Part shown: positions 34,833-46,291 of the stretch, piece by piece
How the letters are laid out: each line of letters starts with the position of its first letter
Position numbering within the stretch: position 1 is the stretch's first letter
Assembly (NCBI GenBank): GCA_018340375.1
Contig: JAFFJZ010000004.1
Location: forward strand, 33,702,001-33,766,000
Reading direction: 5' to 3'
DNA length: 64,000 bases
From: Gonatopus flavifemur
Lineage: Eukaryota; Arthropoda; Insecta; Hymenoptera; Dryinidae
Notes under the pieces: generated by a model
Told to the model about the DNA's origin: nothing
Databases searched by the model: none
Seen by the model: only the letters and a program-made list of their open reading frames with translations
Made by a program: the position numbers and the translations under genes

Positions 34833-35150
34833 CCCAAGCAGCAACAGAAGTTCCAAGTATATACGAAATAGAAACGTTCGTAGAATGTACGAATGAGATA
34901 CGAAGAACATACAATGAACGTTCATAGAATATTCGAATGAGACAGTTTGAAATATACTTAGAACGTACGTAGTACATTCGCAATGTACGATATTCATTCA
35001 AACGAGGTTTGATTGACGTACCATCGTATATTCGATCACATACGTTTGATGAATATGCATAGTATCTATGAAACGGTCTCATTGGAATGTGCATAGGATA
35101 TATTTCGAATATTCGAAGAACGTTCATAGTTTATTCTGGTGCTACTTGGG
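34833..35150. mobile_element. 318-bp CCC/GGG fold-back element, AT flanks
   Basis: Starts CCCAAGCAGCAACAGAA and ends TTCTGGTGCTACTTGGG, flanked by AT on both sides. The interior is GAACGTTCATAG-like and TTCGAATGAGAC-like inverted words. Confidence 0.85.
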
Positions 35151-37516
35151 ATATTATGTGCTGGGTGGATCCCAATTCCATCATCCCTCATCAGACTTTC
35201 ACGGTCAATTGCTGTTCACCCTGAAAGAAAAAACTATGAAACAATCATTGTCTATGACATATCGATAAATGTAGAAAATAAATAATGATCAAAATTTCTC
35301 AGGTACGCATTTTGCATGTCCTGTATACTCAAGAAACCTTGATTTTCATATGAGAGCATAAATTTACACACAGCATGAGTGTTCTTTCAGGAAAAAGTTT
35401 CAAATTTATCTTACAGTGCTCTGAACGATATGTTAAAGAACTCTCACTTACAGGATATTTCAAGATATCTTGTAGAGGTGTTTGTGCTGTACGGATTCGT
35501 ATGCTCCAGTACATAAGAAAGTTTTTGATTAGTCCCGAGTGTACATTTATCAATGCTTCAAACATGATAAAAAATTCCTGTTCATCAATTCTCAAATTCA
35601 ATCACTGGTTTCTTCGAAGCTCTCGGGAAAATTAGGGACACAAGCAAACCGTTATTGTTATAAAGTACTTACTTTATATCAAAATTCACTTTTTACTCAC
35701 TTTTTTCAGTACATCCGTTTTTACAATCTTAATCCGACAATATCCGTGCTGAACTTTGAAACGGAGTTGAATAATTTCATGAAAGTGATCCGTTAAATTC
35801 TTCTCCTCCTTCTTGAACGCTGCAAATCTCTCCTGTGTACGCTTCATGCACGTTTCTGTCCCTCTCCAACGTGTGATTCACAGTTCGTTACAACGTTTCG
35901 TTCCGATAAATACGTGAAAGAGTGAATTAACTTCTTTCCCCCTTGTCCTCCGAGAATCAGGACGGTTCTTTTCATATTTTAGTGATTTCATTGACTTTGT
36001 TCTTCACAATGATGAAGTGCAACTTCTACATGAGCATTTACTTGCAGAAATATGTTTCGGCCATCTTAACCCCCCTCAAGCGTGAATGGAAGACAAGCAG
36101 ATCCTAATATTCTCACCAATACACAGCTGTATTGTGGTAAAATAACATGACAGAATGTATCACATTATAATACAAAAATATTCCCTTCAAAGTATATACA
36201 TATAATGTTTCACATCGAAAAGAAATGAGGAAAAAATTGTATAAACCGTTCCTGAACTCTGGAGTTCAACAGTTTTGAGCAACAAATGTGACGCAGCACA
36301 TCAATCGGAGACGATAACAATCGATGTGGCATCAATAATCCTTTTCCTTGTAATAACCCAGGTAGCAGAAGAGTCCTAAAACAGCTTTCAATGAACACCA
36401 TTTAGTCGCACAGGACTCTTTTAGAACTCTTGTACTATCTGGAAATAATAGTAATATTAAAGTTGAGAATTTTTCAATTTCAGTGTGTACTTGTGCCATT
36501 GCTATAGTATTTCAATGTTTTTTTGTCGTATTCTTGAATCATATTGTTCAAAGTTTATCCGTATAATCGAATCACAGAAACCATCCAAGAGCAAAAGCAT
36601 GAGTTCACGAAAATTTAACACATTTGTGAAATTCCTGGTTGAAAAATCTTATGAATTTCAATTAATTCGTCCCAAACGTGCAATTCGAATGTTATGGGTA
36701 TCAATCGGTTTCAATTGAAATTGTGCACATTTAATCGTAATAAACGGGATTCCTCAATCAGGGATAACAATCCTTGACTTCTGTGATTTTTTCAACAGAC
36801 TGGTAAGAAAGTAGAATCGAACCAATGTCACGAAAAAGAGGATTATTTTCACTTGTGCTCGAATATAATTACGTTGTCACATACTTGAATTATGTATACT
36901 CATTTTCAATAGATTATGCATATGGAATTGAATGTATTTCAAATAATATTGCAAACATATTGTTGCACTTATTCATCATATTTGTATCAAATATCGTATT
37001 TGAATCCAAATATGTGACAATGAAAGACATTTGCATACACTGCAGTTAATATAATGATATCAACTTCAGCGGATCGTGATATCAACCAAGAGATGACTAC
37101 ATTACAGAGAGAGTTCACTGCATGGAGCAAGATCTCCTTCATAACTGCTGAATAGTTCGTCTCTGATATAGATCATTCAGAAATTGAACACGGCATGCGA
37201 GAATATATGAAAATTGCAATAAAATTAACCATAAGCAGACGATAAAACAGTAGTAGTAGAAGTAGACACATTGAAGTAGACACATTCGCGTTGATAACAA
37301 ATATCTCTGTATGCAGCCATCAATCCTGGTCGTAATCACGACCTATACTGACTATACTCAGTCTGAATGTGTTACTTCAATGAATTAGGCGTACTGAGAT
37401 GGATCCTTTGCCTGCATGTAAAAAATAAAACGGTAGAATCAAAACTATAACATCCTGCACAGCATACATTACGTGGTAACGTCTTCAAGATTTTATGAGG
37501 ATGTCACCATGAAACA
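35151..37516. other. No gene seen, apart from one small MITE
   Basis: AT-rich sequence with several short open frames and no recognisable domain or convincing splice context. It contains the element at 36357-36445. Confidence 0.45.
36357..36445. mobile_element. 89-bp CCC/GGG-type fold-back element, AA flanks
   Basis: Starts CCCAGGTAGCAGAAGAGTCC. The right end is AGAACTCTTGTACTATCTGG with the last G apparently changed to A. AA on both sides. Small and degenerate but aligned with the other ends. Confidence 0.65.
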
Positions 37517-37518
37517 TA

Positions 37519-38810
37519 CGAGGGTGGATTGATAAGTTTCCGGCCTGACCAAGAGATGGCGCCACTAGGCCTACCTTGAGGTGGCGTTCTATAGTACCAT
37601 CCTTAGATAGCTTGTAGCTATAGTTTCAGTCCGATCGCCATGTTAGTTTAGTTTTGAGAGCACGCTGACCAAGACGCCTCTGTGTTTTTCGTAAAAATGG
37701 AAAAGCGGGAAAATCGTGCTGTCATCAAATACTTTTATTTGAAGGGGTTAACGCCGAAGGAAATTAAAGAAGAGATGGACTCAACACTGGGGACATCCCC
37801 CCCATCATATTCAACCGTTAAGCAGTGGGTTTCCGAGTTTAAAAAGGGTCGTGTGAGCACCTCTGATGAGCCTCGCTCAGGACGCCCCATTGGAGTCACA
37901 ACTCCAGATATGATCGAAAAAATCCATCAAATAGTGCTGAAAGATCGCAGATTAAAAGTTCATGAGATAGCTGAGACCTGTAAGATGTCATATGAACGTG
38001 TACAAAATATTTTGCACCAACATTTGTATATGGAAAAGCTCTGTGCAAGATGGGTGCCGCGTTTGCTAACAGTCGACCAAAAATTGATTCGAAAGAACAT
38101 TTCTACCGCCAATTTGGCGTTGTATAAGCGTAATCCAAGCGAATTTTTGCGTCGATTCGTAACCGTTGACGAAACTTGGGTCCACCACTACATTCCTGAA
38201 ACCAAAGAACAGTCCAAACAGTGGATTGGACCAGGGGAACCAACTCCAAAGAAGGCAAAAACAATTTTTTCGGCGAACAAGGTTATGGCTACTGTTTTTT
38301 GGGATGCAAGAGGTATTATATACATTGATTACCTTGAAAAGGGTAAAACTATCACTGGTCAATACTACGCAGACTTATTGCAACGTTTGAGCCACGAAGT
38401 GAAAATCAAACGACCTCATCTGGCGAAGAAAAAAATCTTGTTTCATCACGATAACGCACCAGCGCACACGTCAATCGTTGCGATGGCTGAAATCAACGAT
38501 CTGAAGTTTGAATTAATGCCGCACCCTCCCTACTCTCCAGACCTAGCCCCGAGTGACTATTATCTGTTTCCTAACCTCAAAAAATGGCTTGGCGGTAAGA
38601 GATTTGCGGACAATGAAGAAGTAATCGAAGCTGTGAATGGGTATTTTGAGGAGCTTGACGAATCAGTCTATAGAGATGGCATTACTAGACTAGAACACCG
38701 CTATGAGAAATGTATCAGCCTTGGAGGAGATTATGTTGAGAAATAAAAAAAAAAATCCCTAAAAACGTTGTTTTTCTTGGTCAGGCCGGAAACTTATCAA
38801 TCCACCCTCG
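37519..38810 (+). mobile_element. Complete mariner transposon with perfect ITRs
   Basis: A 1292-bp element flanked by TA (37517-37518 and 38811-38812). The inverted terminal repeats are identical over about 36 bp, starting CGAGGGTGGATTGATAAGTT. It holds a single uninterrupted transposase frame. Identical ends, an intact frame and a TA duplication mean insertion is recent, and the copy may be autonomous. Confidence 0.95.
37697..38746 (+). CDS. Mariner transposase, irritans-like, intact
   Basis: A 349-residue DD34D transposase that would cut and paste its element at TA sites in the nucleus. The start is the ATG at 37697 (MEKRENRAVIKYFYLKGL), after a short untranslated leader. Residues 1-110 hold the paired helix-turn-helix DNA-binding part (SGRP at 61-64 and LKDRRLKVHEIAETCKMS). 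WVPRLL lies at 119-124. The catalytic triad is D158 (VTVDETWVHH), D252 (HHDNAPAH) and D287 (PDLAPSDYYLF), with exactly 34 residues between the last two. Length matches the family's usual 345-350. Overall sequence resembles the irritans subfamily from memory. No stop, shift or missing key residue. Confidence 0.95.
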   Translation: MEKRENRAVIKYFYLKGLTPKEIKEEMDSTLGTSPPSYSTVKQWVSEFKKGRVSTSDEPRSGRPIGVTTPDMIEKIHQIVLKDRRLKVHEIAETCKMSYERVQNILHQHLYMEKLCARWVPRLLTVDQKLIRKNISTANLALYKRNPSEFLRRFVTVDETWVHHYIPETKEQSKQWIGPGEPTPKKAKTIFSANKVMATVFWDARGIIYIDYLEKGKTITGQYYADLLQRLSHEVKIKRPHLAKKKILFHHDNAPAHTSIVAMAEINDLKFELMPHPPYSPDLAPSDYYLFPNLKKWLGGKRFADNEEVIEAVNGYFEELDESVYRDGITRLEHRYEKCISLGGDYVEK

Positions 38811-38812
38811 TA

Positions 38813-39440
38813 TATGGATGTTATTGACCTATACCGTCACATATTTTTTTCATGCTTGGAAATCAATTTCGAGCAATCAATATATTCTGCACATAAATTG
38901 CCTATAAAATGCAAATTAATGGATTTTCAATTTCAATACGAACTTGATCCAAGGTCTTTGTACATGAAAATCAAAGTGTTTCTCATTTTACCTTTCCCAT
39001 TATATGAAGTTTGCAATTTCATATTTTAGGGCTGTTCATGCAACTGTTTACTTGGACGTTAACAACTTCATCATTCACAATTGCGTTAAAAGATTCTCCT
39101 TTAGTGCAGTAGCATGAGAGGAAAATCTATTGTCCGAGACTAAGTCCATATTCCGCCCTCCTCCCTCCCCTACTGACACACATAAAACACTGGAACTCTA
39201 TCAGCATACTCATTTTTTCCTTTATTTGTTCAATTTTTCATTCTGGCCCTCTCTATATACGCGGACCCCTTTCACCCTGGACTTTGAAAATGATTCCTTA
39301 TTATCTCCTTCAAAAATGAGCTAATGAGTATTTATTTTTGAAGTTTTAGTAAAAGGAAGTGGCTGCAACCGGAAGTATCCTCCTACTTGGTAGTGCATTT
39401 CAACATGGAATGAAAATTTAAAGTTCCTAAGAGACACTTT
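38813..39440. other. No gene seen
   Basis: Non-coding AT-rich sequence between the mariner and the 3' end of the Mutator-like transposase remnant. No terminal repeat for the latter was found here. Confidence 0.45.
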
Positions 39441-39452
39441 TCCCAATATGAA

Positions 39453-42400
39453 TTATACATTCAGACGTTTCAATTTTTTTTGCAATAATGATCTTTTTTC
39501 TTGTGCGTCCAAAATGTATTGTGGCTCACGAATGGGCATGTTTCTATCACGTCTACTGTCAATGATTTCAGGCAGCAGACAGTGTTCATAAAACTTACAC
39601 AACAAAGGAGTCATCTGATATTGCCAAAAGTTATCATCTCGGAATACCATTACCGTTTTGATATCTAAAGGAGTCCATACTGCAAAAATACAATAATCTC
39701 GTTGAGTGATATGTAACTGCCCCTGAACTTGGTAATGATATACATGTTTTTCATTCAAGGACCCTGGATCATTTTTTCAAAATATTTTATGACTTTGAGC
39801 AATACCTTGGCTTATCGCATCCTGCGGAGTCACGTGTTGTGCAGCGAATGGACATTTGATTTCAACAATGCCGTCATCACTGATGAGGCCATCGGCAGTA
39901 GCACCGAGGTATGGTATCTCTAAATCGATGAATAGACCGCATGGCTGAATTTCAACGTCGTAAATATTTTCCAACACGCGCTTCGCCAAAGTTTCACTTC
40001 CCTTACCATACTGCAGCGCAGGCACTTTCAGTGAAGGTGGATATAGAATTTTCTTCACAAGATTTTGACAGGAAGTGGTTTCTCTTCTTAGACAAACGGT
40101 TCCAAAATTTGAAGCCGTTAACAATTTCCTCCTGAGTAGATGCCATCTTTCATTGTCTGCTTGATCCCGTGTTGAATATCCTATTTCCTCTCTCTCGTCT
40201 TGCTACTCCTTCAGTTTAGAAAAATGTAGATTTTTCTGCATCTCAAATTCACTTGTATCCATGTCTGGACGTTGCGCATTTGGTCCATAATCTTTATCTC
40301 GTACAAGTTTTTCCGATTTTACTCCAGTATAAGAGGGTTTTTCTTTTCTCGCTATCTTTTTGGCTTGTACTCTTTCCAATCTCAGCTCATTTTTCCGTTT
40401 ACGAGCAGCTTCTACTTTTAAAACAGTTTGAGGAGGTTTTTTGTCCAATACTTCATTTATTACGGTGAGAGGTTTTTTCGTGGTATGTTTCACAACAGCC
40501 ATTGCACATCTGCCAGTATATGAACCTCTCTGAGCAAAATTGATACGTTCGCCTCCAATAACTTCGCTTATAATACCATTGCAACTTTCGACAAGATTGC
40601 TGGTATATTGATATGATAAGCTATCAGTGTGACGAACTAACTGTCTGAATACTTCTTCAATGTGTTCATATAAGCCACAAGTCGTCAGTTTTTCAACCAT
40701 ATTTTTTTCTCCATCTTTTAATTGTCCATTGCAAAAATAAGATGCGCAATTTTTCTGTTCATCAAAAACATGGCGAGGAATGTTCAAAATATCTTTCCCC
40801 AATCTGTCAATTTTTAAGGGTCGCGTTACTTCTTCTTGTTTTCTATATTCCACAGCTTTCGTAATCGCGTTCCTCATTTTGCGAATACTGTCTTCTACAA
40901 TTTCTCGTCTACTTTTTCCAATCTTCCCCTTAGATTTTGGAATTTCTTTAATTCTTCGCGATACGTTACGGAGCAGATGATTTGTGCAGTCTATTTTTCT
41001 AATATACACATCATCGTAAGGACAGCTGTCTCGCAATGCTTTTAAAACGCTGCTGTCTCCGTCCGCAATCAAGGTAATAGATCAATCCATGCATTTCAAT
41101 GCTGGATTTGAATCCCTCTAGAATAAGAGCGCTTTCCATGCTTGTAGAACTTTGATGTCAACCCCAGTTTTTGAACCACAGATGATCTCTTACTTCTTCA
41201 CCATTCTTTGCAGCTCTTGCACATACCGCACAATACTTATTCTTCACGCCGAAATACAAAACTTCCTAGCTATGAAAACCAATGATAATTCCACATCCGG
41301 AAAGCGAATCGTATTCATCAGTTCTATACGAACGCTTCATCCAGCTTCCATCAGCAGTAACTGGAATATGCGGGATAGCATTGAATCAATCTCCTCTCTG
41401 TATAGCCAATTGTGTTTCCCCCTTTCCAGCTAATGTCATTTCTTCTTCGACAGCAAGTAAGATCGCTTCAATTGAGTCCTCATGACATTTGAGGAACTTG
41501 TCTTCAGACATGCAAGAAATTCCCATCGCTGCACATAATTCTTGAAGCTGAGAATATCCTATGCCTGATGTAATGCTGCCTGCAACTGCACTCCTGTTGA
41601 CATCCAAACTTTCTTCTTAATCAGGCTCACTCCAAAAACTTCCTTCAAAATTGCACATTTGGCACTTCACAAAATACTTGGTTTTCAAACCACAACATCG
41701 GGAATTGATGATGATTAAATCTTTCATACGACATTCAAAAACATCACTATGATCACTGAGTCTTCTGAGTTCTTCAAATAAATGACGCATATCTACAATA
41801 CTTCTACCTTCTAATAGGGTAGGTTGTAAACGGCTGACGTCAATATTTGAATCAGTGATTAATTCCTCATCTCCGATGTTGCTGCATTCGTCAATATGAT
41901 TATCATCATTCATCAAATTGAATTGGTTTTTATCCTTGTTGGGACTGTTTTCAACGCGATCAAACTTGTTGAGGGTATTATTATTGAAAATTTCACCATC
42001 GTCCGACACACTTTCATTATCCGGCTGGTGATCCTCATCAAGAGTTGACATGACGTCATTTTCATCGCGAGAAGAATCTTCATCAATCTCAGATGGAATA
42101 TCTTCACAATCATCATTCTGGTTTGATGAAGCTCCAATCCCGCAATATTCTAAAAGTAACTCGCGAATGACATTCTGGGCATCAGCGGTTCCTTTCCCGA
42201 TTAGGAATTCATCAACATGATCATTATTCTGAGACTTATCCGCATCTCCAATCAAGCTATCATCATCAATTTCAGATGAATTTGGTGCTTCGATATTCAA
42301 ATAATTGATGATATCAGACGGTTCTGAACATGTATCGTCACACGTAAAAATATCACCCACGGTTTGCACTTCGAAACCCGCAACTTCTTGCAACAGTTCG

Positions 42401-42531
42401 ACTGCAGGTTGAGAGTTCGCGCACGATTCTTGCTGAATGATAATAATTTTTTCAGTTTCTCTTTTCAAACGATGCTTTTTGGAAAGTGAGAGCCGCCTCT
42501 TCCAACCCTTTGGATGTTCATCTCGATCCAT
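39453..42531 (-). pseudogene. Mutator-like transposase fused to YqaJ-type nuclease, recently decayed
   Basis: About 1,020 codons starting at 42531, interrupted by six stops (41617, 41386, 41266, 41158, 40203, 39777) and one shift near 41075. Order: acidic low-complexity N-terminus (about residues 50-235); a Cys block (CCGLKTKYFVKCQMC); VNRSAVAGSITSGIGYSQLQ, typical of the arthropod Mutator-like transposase domain; catalytic candidates TADGSWMKRSY, IADGDSSV and SNLVESCNG; a basic linker; then a YqaJ/lambda-exonuclease-like domain (TASNFGTVC, YGKGSE, LGATADGLI, DGIVEIKCP, YHYQVQGQLHIT), ending with RDDNFW and LLPEIIDSR. The frame stays aligned through the stops, so this was one fused protein. 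Family assignment is from memory. TIRs not found. Confidence 0.8.
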
Positions 42532-43173
42532 ATTCTGATCTTCTATTTAGACACTCACTTTCACAAAATTTAACACGCCGCGAAAAGACCATTTTTTTAT
42601 ATTTATAAAATCACACACTGCACCACAATGAGTCAGTAAACATTCATTTATCCGCTTCAAAAAGTATGAAACGCTGAAAATAAAAACACCTCGACCGAAT
42701 TGTGCCACAGTTGGAATGGTTATGAAGTTACAGCTGATTATCGAAAACAAAGTTTATATATATATATATCGCGTTAGGCATTTATTTTGGCGCGTATTTG
42801 GAAATATAACCGTATTTGTTAATAAGATACATGCAAATTGTATATATATTATGTATGGCATTGATCTCAAGTAGAAGTTTGAGTTATTAACTGACTTTGA
42901 TATTGGTAAATCAATAAAAATAGCAGTAATAGGTGAAAAGTAGACAATCCTATATAATATACATAATGGGATCCAATTCATAAACATTTCATGAAAAATC
43001 CGTGAATACAGTATGTGTGGAAATAAATTTATTACAAATTATGTGAATACAAAATGAAATGATATGACATTATTCATATAACATAGGGAAATAAGTTATA
43101 AATGTTTAACAAAGATCTTTTCAAATGTTCTGAAAGGTCTGTGGTTCTACAAAATTCTTCAACAATTTTATAA
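42532..43173. other. Upstream region of the Mutator-like gene; no other gene
   Basis: Holds a (TA)n run at about 42755-42770 and otherwise AT-rich sequence. If the transposase had a promoter and terminal repeat they should lie here, but I could not define either. Confidence 0.4.
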
Positions 43174-43175
43174 TA

Positions 43176-44069
43176 CACCGAAAAAAATGTTTTGGTAAAA
43201 CAACAAAACTTTTGTTGTTTCAACAAAAGAATTTTGTTATTTCAACAACAGAATTTTGTCGAAATGTGATCAACCAAACGTTTTGTTAAAAACCGTATTG
43301 TTTCTTTGTTGCACACCTTCGGTTTCTAGGTGAATACATTTTGCTTGGGACACCAAATCATATCGTCTGCAGACTGAAAATATTTTGTCCCGATGAGAAA
43401 ATCATGGGTCAGATTGAGAAAAAAAATCATCACCAGCAGACTTGAACACAGGTCTTCGGGACTGGAGGCGGGGGCTCTATTACTCAAGCCACTGCTGATC
43501 ATTTGGATAGGAGGACCTTCTTTGCATATATAAAGTGGTGTTCATGTTCCAAACTCGAACATCGAATACTAAGCGAATATCTATGGTACACGTACACATG
43601 ACTCTCATTGAAAAGTAGCTCCGGACTCTTGCGACATCTCCTTGTAAGATTCAATGTACAATGCATCTCAGTGCACGGTTTTATATGATTGTAATAAATC
43701 AAAGTATTCTTCCACGCAGCAATGTATCATTTTATTAACGACACGAAACTTTTCATGTGAATTTGCATTTCAGAAATGCAAGAGAATATTTTCACTACAA
43801 AGATGAAGTCATTATGAAGTGACAGAATTATTTTGTCCGTGGAACAAAACCGCATAAGTTTTGTGAAAACAACCAAATAATATGTTTTTTTCGAAGGATG
43901 TGGGTAACCAAGAAATGTACTTGATCTCAACCAAACAATCGAAATCAGTATAGTTTGAGGTACAAAACGATTTATCCTTCTGGTTCCTTTGACCAAATTA
44001 TATAGTATGGTCATGAGAAATCGAACGACAAAAAACTTTTGTTACCATTACCAAAACCCTTTTTCAGTG
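43176..44069. mobile_element. 894-bp non-autonomous element, CAC ends, TA flanks
   Basis: Left end CACCGAAAAAAATGTTTTGG, right end CCAAAACCCTTTTTCAGTG, with TA at 43174-43175 and 44070-44071. Subterminal AACAAAACTTTTGTTG motifs recur. The left part contains a tRNA-like insertion (43430-43500). No transposase. Tc1/mariner-type mobilisation is likely. Confidence 0.75.
43430..43500 (-). repeat. tRNA-like sequence (probable SINE head)
   Basis: On the minus strand, CAGTGGCTTGAGTAATAGAGC resembles box A and GACCTGTGTTCAAGTCTGCTGG contains box B, at tRNA-like spacing. The arms do not form a clean cloverleaf, so SINE or pseudogene is more likely than a functional tRNA. Confidence 0.55.
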
Positions 44070-44291
44070 TATGCCGATTGAAAATATTGAAAAACGGCAT
44101 ACGAAGATTCACTAGGTGATTAAAAACTGTCGTAGAAAATTGTGCATTATTAGAAGAAAAAAAGAATGTACCCTCATAAAATTCCTTGATTCCATACATT
44201 CAATGTACGTATAATATGTATCAATGTCATATTTTATATTTTACGTAAACGAGAAATGTGAATTCGTTGCAGATAGTAGTGGAAATACAAA

Positions 44292-44875
44292 TCCGTACGA
44301 AAATATTTCGCTGAAATAACCATGAATAATCTCTGAAACACTCTGAAAAGCTCTAAGAATTTCTGAAAATTTGATGAAAAATCTAACATTTTTGGAACAT
44401 TCTGTATAAACTCTTTTCAGACTTCTTTCAAAGGTTTTCAGATTTTTTCATTTTTTATTTCAGACAAATGGGAACGAAATTGCACTCTGATAAAATTCTG
44501 ACGAAACTCTGAGAAATTTCTGACTGTTAAAAATTCTCAAAATCATATGAATACATCCATATTCCAAATTCAAATATCATATGTGAAAAAGTGTTTGAAA
44601 ATGAAAAAACTTTACTTCAATAATCAGAAAAATGTTAGAAATTTTTCGGAGTTTTGTTAGAGTCTTTTCGAAGTGCAATTTCGTTCCTATTCGTCTGCAA
44701 GGAAAACTGAAAAACTCTGCAAAACTCTGAAAACGTATGAAAAAGTCTATACAGAATGTTCCAAAAATATTAGATTTTTCATCAAATTTTCAGAAATTTT
44801 CAGCGTTTTCCAGAGGAAATGTAGAGTTTTTCAGAAATTATTCATGGTTATTTCGGCGAAATATTTCCGTACGGG
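44292..44875. mobile_element. 584-bp CCC/GGG fold-back element, AA flanks
   Basis: Right end GGAAATATTTCGCC on the reverse strand, starting CCCGTACGG. The left end reads TCCGTACGAAAATATTTCGC, with the first C changed. AA lies outside both. The arms match over about 230 bp (ACCATGAATAAT, ATTTTCAGAAATT, GGAACATTCTGTATA). Confidence 0.8.
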
Positions 44876-44964
44876 AAAACAAATTCTAATAGGTGCTGAG
44901 ACCAAACCCGCATAGAAACCAATAAGATATTTTGTTCTTATCAGTGTTTATCAAATTTGCCCAT

Positions 44965-45249
44965 CACAGACAGCACACAAGAATCCCAGAGGAATTCTGA
45001 AAAAGAACTCTTGAAGAACTCTTTTAGAATACAAGGTGTTCCAAAAGAGTTTCAAAAGAATTCGATTCGTCGGACATTTGCGAGTTTCGTTGAACTTCTG
45101 TGAGACTTCTTTGAGGATTCCAACGGAACTCGCAAATGTCTGACGAATCGAATTCTTTTGAAACTCTTTTGGAAAACTTTGTATTCTAAAACAGTTCTTC
45201 AAGAGTTCTTTTCTCAGAATCCCTTTGGGATTCTTGTGTGCTGTCTGGG
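44965..45249. mobile_element. 285-bp CCC/GGG fold-back element, AT flanks
   Basis: Left end CACAGACAGCACACAAGAAT (second C changed), right end ATTCTTGTGTGCTGTCTGGG. AT on both sides. The arms share TTCGATTCGTCGGACATTTG. Same subfamily as 32500-32788. Confidence 0.9.
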
Positions 45250-45640
45250 ATCATACCGATACAAATAAATGGAACCTCAAATTGGTCATGGAATCTCATG
45301 GAAACCCTTGAATGGCGAAAACGGCATTAAAAACCGATAAGATATCAGGCTTGTCCGTTCTACGTGTCCCAAGTTGCTCTAACTTGTACCAAACCAATCA
45401 ATTGGTTTTTATGATTGGAAATAGCGAATCGAAAATACTCGGAGCAAGTTGAGGTTGGTTTGGGGTGCGCTAAACGAACTCAGCTATTACATTACCTCCG
45501 ATCATTATATTGATTCCCAATTGACTTTTTGATTTGGTCCATTGTTTGTACTGGTGCCTTCACACAGGAAACTGTTTGAAGTTTCAACTAAAGAGGAGAG
45601 CAGCGTTTGATTTTTTATCTTTCATTGAATTCCACTTCGT

Positions 45641-45927
45641 CCCAGATAACACACGAAGAATTTTTTTTCAAAAACAGGAATAAAATACTTGAAGAACTCG
45701 TTTCGAACTGATGAATTCATAAAGAGCTCTGGAGGAGTTCAATTTTTGGGACATTAACAAGTTCTTCAGGAGTACTAAAACAATACTTTCAGTATCTTCA
45801 AAGAACTTGTTAATGTTCCAAACATTGAACTTATCCAGAGCTCTTTATGAATTCATTCCTTCGAAAAGAGTTCTTAACGAATTCTATTTTTGTTTTTTGA
45901 AAGGGAATTCTTCGTGGGTCATCAGGG
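45641..45927. mobile_element. 287-bp CCC/GGG fold-back element, GT flanks
   Basis: Left end CCCAGATAACACACGAAGAA, right end TTCTTCGTGGGTCATCAGGG. GT lies on each side. Interior arms share GAGCTCTTTATGAATTC and AACAAGTTCTT-type words. Confidence 0.85.
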
Positions 45928-46232
45928 GTACTTTCAACAGATAAATGTTCAAACAATATTCGGTATGGAAACTTATTATCCATTTTCATTGTGATGGCTT
46001 GTCAAGTATAACGTCCGGTAACTTATGAGTGCATATCGATTGTTAAAAGAAAAAACTGAATTATTTCTCGGGTAAGTTATATTTTCGGGATATTTTATTA
46101 TACTTTCGTGTTATTGTGTACTAGATACATCAGTATTCTGCGAAAAACACAATACAGCAACAATGGAGATTAATTCGCAGCGAATGTAAGTGTGACTCAA
46201 TAGATGGCGTTGTTGTTTTCGGTCAACACTTT

Positions 46233-46270
46233 TATAAACATATATTCTTGATGTGCTCGTCTGCTCATTC
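46233..46270 (+). promoter_or_regulatory. Core promoter candidate: TATA box and initiator
   Basis: TATAAA at 46233-46238 and TCATTC at 46265-46270, an exact match to the insect initiator consensus TCAKTY. The TATA box starts 34 bases before the initiator A (46267), close to the usual spacing. An ATG follows 25 bases later. Inference from sequence only. Confidence 0.5.
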
Positions 46271-46291
46271 GTGAACCAAAATAGGAGCAGC

